Source of the DNA: Cladosporium sp. IMV 00045
Taxonomy: Eukaryota > Ascomycota > Dothideomycetes > Cladosporiales > Cladosporiaceae
NCBI GenBank assembly: GCA_001931905.2
Contig: MSJI02000773.1
Span: 1-20,293, forward strand
DNA length: 20,293 bases
Direction of reading: 5' to 3'
Part shown: positions 16,339 to 20,293 of the stretch, piece after piece
How the letters are laid out: the number at the start of each line of letters is the position of its first letter
Numbering within the stretch: position 1 is the stretch's first letter
Translations under genes and position numbers: made by a program
The notes under the pieces: model-generated
What the model was told of the DNA's origin: nothing
The model's input: only the letters and a program-made list of their open reading frames with translations
Database searches by the model: none

Positions 16339-16576
16339 AACTCCTCGCTTACCGACAGACCAGATACGCGATGCGAGCGCTCAGTGCGGACGGTGATCAC
16401 CCGACCCATCAGCTGCTGCCTGCCAACTTACGACAAGGCGAGCTTTACGCGTGTGAAGGAGCTACAGTGCAGCCGTCAAGCATAGGCTGGGCAAGGCCAG
16501 AGAAGACACATCGGCTGTTCGGGAGCAGGCTTGCGCAGCAGATTGTGAAACACGTAGACTATGACACGGAGTATGC
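16339..16576 (+). mobile_element. Plus-strand LINE relic, right piece
   Basis: The frame ELLAYRQTRYAMRAL, then HPTHQLLPANLRQGELY and HRLFGSRLAQQIVKHV, matches DLLDQRQTRFATRAL and the following residues of the minus-strand LINE. This is the continuation of the relic at 13212-14174 beyond the inserted element. Similarity stops after YDTEY at about 16576, so the RNase H-like region, zinc knuckle and tail of this older element are missing. It abuts a 12-bp minisatellite. Confidence 0.85.
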
Positions 16577-16878
16577 CTCCGTGAGCACTCGTGTAAATAC
16601 TCGCGAGAACACCCTTCAAAACACTCTCCAATACATTCTCCGATAAACTCTCCAATACACTCTCCGAAGCCACTCTCGTACATTCTGGCGTCTTTGACCT
16701 TTTGGTGGAGATATTCTTCCACCGTCTGCAGAAGAGCATTCCTTTTCCTCTTCAAACCAAGGACTACTCCAACTATTCCAACTGCCAGTGGTTGAAATTC
16801 ATCTTCTGACTGGTGACGTTGCGCGATCTGTATGTCTTCTAGGTCTTCAAGTAAGCGATTTCTGGATGCGTCGCACAC
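16462..16878 (-). pseudogene. Probable displaced C-terminus of the JmjC gene
   Basis: A minus-strand frame, shifted by +1 from the last JmjC exon, opens exactly where that exon ends. It reads ASRNRLLEDLEDIQIAQRHQ, then a charged stretch with VVLGLKRKRN and LLQTVEEYLHQKV, then the Gly-Glu-Cys-Ile repeats of the minisatellite. After 16576 it only reads antisense through the LINE relic. The residues up to about 16690 look like real protein. The simplest view is that a one-base insertion near 16880 split the JmjC gene's end, or that a short intron does, and that the LINE relic replaced the original terminus. Confidence 0.45.
16585..16691. repeat. Degenerate 12-bp minisatellite, nine units
   Basis: Nine consecutive 12-mers (one short by a base) resembling ACACTCTCCAAT: units at 16585, 16597, 16609, 16621, 16633, 16645, 16657, 16669 and 16680. 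On the minus strand they encode a four-residue periodicity (GEC-I, GEF-I, GEC-I and so on) at the C-terminal side of the JmjC gene's second frame. Confidence 0.8.
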
Positions 16879-18308
16879 CTCGGTTCAATTGTGCCCTGAC
16901 GATATCATCTAGCATTGACATATCTGTATCGGAAAACTCAGCACAAACCTGCTGCCACTGGGTTTCTTTCGAAAGCCTGAGAAGTCGCTCTGCTAGGCGT
17001 TTCTTTTCCGTCTTTCGGCCGACTCTTTGGATGATCGGCCATGACTTGATCAGCTCTGCGATCAAAGAATGCCAGCAGGAAAGTCGTCCAAGGGTAGTGT
17101 CGATCTGGTCCAAAAGGTTTGCGAAAAGTCCTCGCAGGCCAGCGTCGTCATACCGGTCGACAAATGCTGGACTGAGACGCAGAGCTCGAATGAACGCTGT
17201 ACCGTTGTTTGCAGTCATGAAGTTCCCGGCGTACATGAAGCCACCTCGTAAAGTCACAACGGCATGAATGCAACCACTGCTCAAGTATAGCGGGTTGTTT
17301 CGGCATACGACCACGCACCGACCTCCTCCAAGTTGATCGATAATGCGGCTCAGACGCTCTGGTCCTGGGGGCTCGTCATCCAGAAGCTTTAGATTATGCT
17401 CGGTAGGAGGCCAGCAAACAAAGAGCTTCACCGTGTCACCCACAGGCATTGCCAGACCGGCCAGAAAGTGATCTGTTGTACATCAGCCGCAATTATGCAC
17501 GGATATTTTTCGTTCATTGAAAATGAATACCAATATGAACGTCAGACCATGACCCTGCCGGACTTGCGAACAGCTCAGCCTGCTGCGGCTGGTACAAAAA
17601 GTCTCGATCAACGTGGGCTCGAGAAAAGTCGAACTCAGGCTCGTCAAGTTGTACTTTTGCATATCGAGGATTGACAGATCGAGGCGGAGCGGACAGATTG
17701 AACAGTAGAGTGTCGTAAAACTCTCCAGAATATTTCTCGTTCGTTCCCGCACTGTCGGACTGACCCATACTATAAAATTTGAGGTCGGAACGGTCTAGAG
17801 ATGTGTCAATCAGACATGGTCCAAAGATAATCGTGCTAGCCTACTCACGGTCTCGAAGAGCACGTAATGCATCCATCTCAGATTTCGCGGGAAGGTCACT
17901 CGCCTTGATGATGCTAGCAAGTGCATGCTCGCTCGACGCATCCTGGTCCTCAAGACGTGGAAGCTGTAGAAGCTTCTCCAAAAATGAATTTCGATCCCAG
18001 TGGTACTGTTTACCACGAATCTCCTGGTACCACGGCTGATGTGTCCACCATTCAATCGAGGGACGCCCGACAGGCAAACTCTGGTGACCATGCGGCTGTA
18101 GCTCGCATGGTTGATCGTGTGACGCGCGCCGTGAATCGTAGATTTGATAGTCAGTCTCTGGACGACGCGCGATGGCTTTCCTTGGACGGCCGCGCGGTCT
18201 TCGCGTCTGTCCATGAACTATGTCAAGATGTCGGGATTTGTTCTTTTTGTCAGCCAATGTAACATTGCAGCCAGGCCACGAACATTTGTAGCTTTTCTCT
18301 GGGGCCAT
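16847..18308 (-). CDS. C2H2 finger / AT-hook / JmjC-domain protein
   Basis: Probable nuclear Fe(II)/2-oxoglutarate dioxygenase with DNA-binding modules. Exons are 18308-17849, 17794-17531 and 17472-16847; introns of 54 nt (donor GTGAGT, acceptor CTCTAG) and 58 nt (donor GTATTC, branch CTGAT, acceptor ACAACAG). The product is 449 residues. A C2H2 finger C9-x4-C14-x12-H27-x4-H32 is followed by an AT-hook, PRGRPRK (38-44). The JmjC-like domain has SWSDVHID, with the metal ligands H240 and D242 formed across the second intron, K257 at the spacing of the 2-oxoglutarate lysine, a WPPTEHNLKLL block, and a second His H311 in SGCIHAV. The triad is complete, so activity is possible; the substrate (histone, other protein or RNA) cannot be told. 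The ATG at 18308 has good context. The 3' end appears frame-shifted near 16880 and is bounded by a LINE relic, so the gene may be damaged. Confidence 0.8.
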
Positions 18309-18549
18309 ATTTGTTATTGAATACACTCAACGAGGAGGGGGAATGTTTTAGTTCACCACTGGCTGATTCACTGCCGAGAGCGGAACAGACCCGCTTCGAG
18401 GCGGCTCGTGCCCTGGCCAACACTTCAAGTCGCGTATTCCAGAGACATGCCTCTCGCGCTCTCCTCCATCACTCAGACCCCGCTCGTTACGCATTTTCCA
18501 CCGAGCACTGCATGATTGCGCTTTTTTTCGCTTCCGCTGAGCCATAAAG
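18309..18549. promoter_or_regulatory. Shared divergent promoter interval
   Basis: Only 241 bases separate the proposed ATG of the minus-strand JmjC gene (18308) from the proposed ATG of the plus-strand BAH-like gene (18550), so both promoters and 5' leaders must lie here or overlap. No TATA box or known binding site was recognised. The 78-codon plus frame at 18311-18547 begins without ATG and is ignored. Confidence 0.55.
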
Positions 18550-20293
18550 ATGAAGAAACGGGTACGCAAACAGCAAGCTCAATTGACATTCACATTACGA
18601 ACCGCCCGCGGTAATCAACAGTACCATTGCGCACGGAAACCACAGGAAATATCTGAGTTCAGAAAGAGCTTAGAGCGTGAGTACCACACTATCTCGCACG
18701 CATGGTCACTCTAATAATAAGGGTACTAGTGAATACTTCGAAAGAACCGGAGAGCATTATTCGAGTAGGGGACTGGGTGTGGGTGCAATACGTGACGGAG
18801 GGTGGAGAAGTGGACAACAATCTAGCGCTAGCAGTCGCGATATTGCGGTACAAAAGTGGCAGTTTCGCCGTTGCTCTACTTTGGGGAAAGATAACGGAAG
18901 CTGGATGGGATGGAGGCCCGCAACGCGTCGTTTGTACGGACGACTGCCAGGTAGTGGACAAGGAAAGCATCGGCGGCGGGGTCATTGAGCCAGAGAAGTG
19001 CGGACGTATCCTGACGGAGAACAGCGTGGGTGCCAAGTTTTCGCTCGATCGTTATCATGTTTCCTCCGACTCGTACGGGAATCTGGAAGTGAGCGATTCT
19101 ACCACCCTCATTACACACAGTGCGTACTAACCATCGCTAGCGCCTCGAATTGGTCTCTTTCGAGACGGAGAGCGGTCGACCGTCTGAGCGATTCCTGCAA
19201 GAAGTGACACTTGCTGAGGGATCGCCTATGGATGTACAGTCGCCAGTACAGCCAAGTCTGCTGAGAGGGGCTTCTGAGCAAGAGCAAATGGAAGTTCGGG
19301 ATGGCAACATGCCAAAAGAGCTAGGTTTGAAAAAGCAGAATGCAACTACGGGAACGCCATCAAGACTGGAGCCACCGCCAGGATCAACGTCGAAGTCGGG
19401 GCCAAGCGCCGTGGAAGATGGTGAATTAGGCGCTGGAGCGGACGTTGATGCAGACGAAAAGAAAGACTCGGATGCCAGTGTTCAGGCAGATAGAGAAGCA
19501 GACGCCGAGACAGATGTGGACGAACAAGGCATCGCAGATACCACAGCAAATACTGAAGCAGTTGCTAAGACTGACGGTACGGTACATGCTAGGTCAGACA
19601 TCGAGACAGACACGGAGACGGGCGTTCGATCTGACTCTGGGGCAATTATTGACGTTGATGGCATAGGAAAGACTTGGGAAAACGCCGTGACAGACGCTGA
19701 CGAGGACGCCATAGCAGACGGCGAAGCAGACGGCAAAGTGAGAGCGGAATCAGCAGCAGACACTGAAGTGGACACTGATACATACGCTGTAACGAATATC
19801 GAACCAGAGACTGAGGTGGAGACTGAGAAAGAAGAACCTGATGCAGGTGCTCAGACAGACGTTCATGCGGATACTGAGCCAAAACGCGCAGGGAACATTG
19901 GATCACACACCAAGGCAGCGGCAGAATTCGGTGCAGCGCCGGGAGCGGAATCTAAGACAGTCGCCGCAGGAGTGCTCCGAACCAATGGTGAGAATGTCGG
20001 TTTGGTTTGTGCTGGAGAGAGGTCGAGCGCTCGTCCAAAGCGTATTTACAATGACACAAGCAAAATTGATCAGGTAAGCTTGTGGCGGTCATCATTGAAA
20101 GCCCGTATGCTTACATGCCGCAGCCGCCAAAGAGGGCAAAAGTCGCTGGGTCACCAGCGATGTCGGGATCTGGAGAGAAAATGCCATCAAAAGCATACTT
20201 GACCAACAAAAATGCGATTGTTTCTCGCGATCTTCGGAAGCCCCAGCCATTGTCGACTCCAGATGAGGGGCTCGCGGTAGAAAAGAGAGAAAT
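18550..20293 (+). CDS. BAH-like domain protein with long acidic repetitive tract, 3' end outside window
   Basis: Exons are 18550-18676, 18730-19088, 19141-20073 and 20124 to beyond 20293; introns of 53, 52 and 50 nt (donors GTGAGT, GTGAGC, GTAAGC; branches CTAAT, CTAAC, CTTAC). An ATG at 18702 lies inside the first intron, so the 42-codon first exon (MKKRVRKQQA...) is the better start. Residues about 50-150 resemble a BAH domain: IRVGDWVWV, LALAVAILRYKSGSFAVALLW, then VVCTDDCQVVDKESIGG in place of the usual E-x-hhhS-x-H-x-D-x-h-x3-SI segment. Residues about 250-405 are an acidic, low-complexity tract alternating Asp/Glu with Ala/Thr/Val. A basic stretch (SARPKRIYND, PPKRAK) follows. BAH domains act in chromatin; this assignment is by pattern only. 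At least 529 residues. Confidence 0.65.

Noticed and set aside
15371..16396. 341-codon plus-strand frame
   Set aside because: It is antisense to the LINE coding frame and its residues match no family.
13212..16576. Twin-priming inversion of one LINE insertion
   Set aside because: In twin priming the poly(A) stays at the outer edge. Here the poly(A) is internal and the plus-strand relic resumes beyond the minus-strand copy, so a nested insertion fits better.
17770..17848. Alternative acceptor TTTTATAG for the first JmjC intron
   Set aside because: It would give a 79-nt intron that breaks the frame; CTCTAG at 17795 keeps it.
18702..19130. Start ATG at 18702 and stop at 19128-19130 for the BAH-like protein
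   Set aside because: The ATG lies in a well-formed intron, and the stop lies in another intron (19089-19140) whose removal joins a long open exon.
1..20293. CRISPR arrays, tRNA or rRNA genes, bacterial operon signals
   Set aside because: No spaced direct-repeat arrays, no clover-leaf or T-arm motif and no rRNA sequence were seen; introns show the DNA is eukaryotic.

Overview
The window reads as nuclear DNA of a filamentous ascomycete (Pezizomycotina). Genes carry short introns (50-94 nt) with GTRNGT-like donors, CTRAY-type branch points and YAG acceptors. The gene families are fungal: a GPR1/FUN34/YaaH membrane protein, a short Cys-rich metallothionein, an F-box protein, a Zn2Cys6 regulator with a fungal-specific transcription factor domain, Tad-type LINEs and hAT transposons. 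Species cannot be named from this sequence. All calls come from reading the sequence by eye; no database search was possible.

Layout. 1-461 (-): 5' part of a GPR1/FUN34/YaaH-type transporter gene that leaves the window. About 1766-1908 (-): a tiny metallothionein gene. About 1909-3867: mostly unassigned DNA with one LINE 3'-tail relic. 3868-4303 (-): a probable unrecognised spliced gene. 4608-6245 (-): an F-box protein, followed in the same frame by 87 open codons beyond its TAG. 6406-6789 (-): a small hypothetical ORF. 7465-9720 (-): a complete Zn2Cys6 transcription factor. Its zinc cluster is split over three exons, one only 32 nt long, so simple ORF calling misses the DNA-binding domain. 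9721-10807: intergenic.

About 10808-16576 is a nested transposon block. From left to right it holds a 5'-truncated LINE fragment (-), a roughly 680-bp non-autonomous hAT-like element with terminal inverted repeats, the C-terminal relic and right end of a hAT transposase gene (+), an RT-bearing LINE relic (+), a younger 5'-truncated LINE (-) with a 24-nt poly(A) tail inserted into that relic, and then the rest of the relic. The block ends at a 12-bp minisatellite that overlaps the damaged 3' end of the next gene.

16847-20293 holds two divergent chromatin-type genes sharing a 241-bp start-to-start interval. The minus-strand gene encodes a C2H2 finger, an AT-hook and a JmjC dioxygenase-like domain with its HxD...H triad. 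The plus-strand gene encodes a BAH-like domain followed by a long acidic repetitive tract, and runs off the window. This pair beside the transposon nest is the most interesting arrangement here. Whether the two products work together is inference only.
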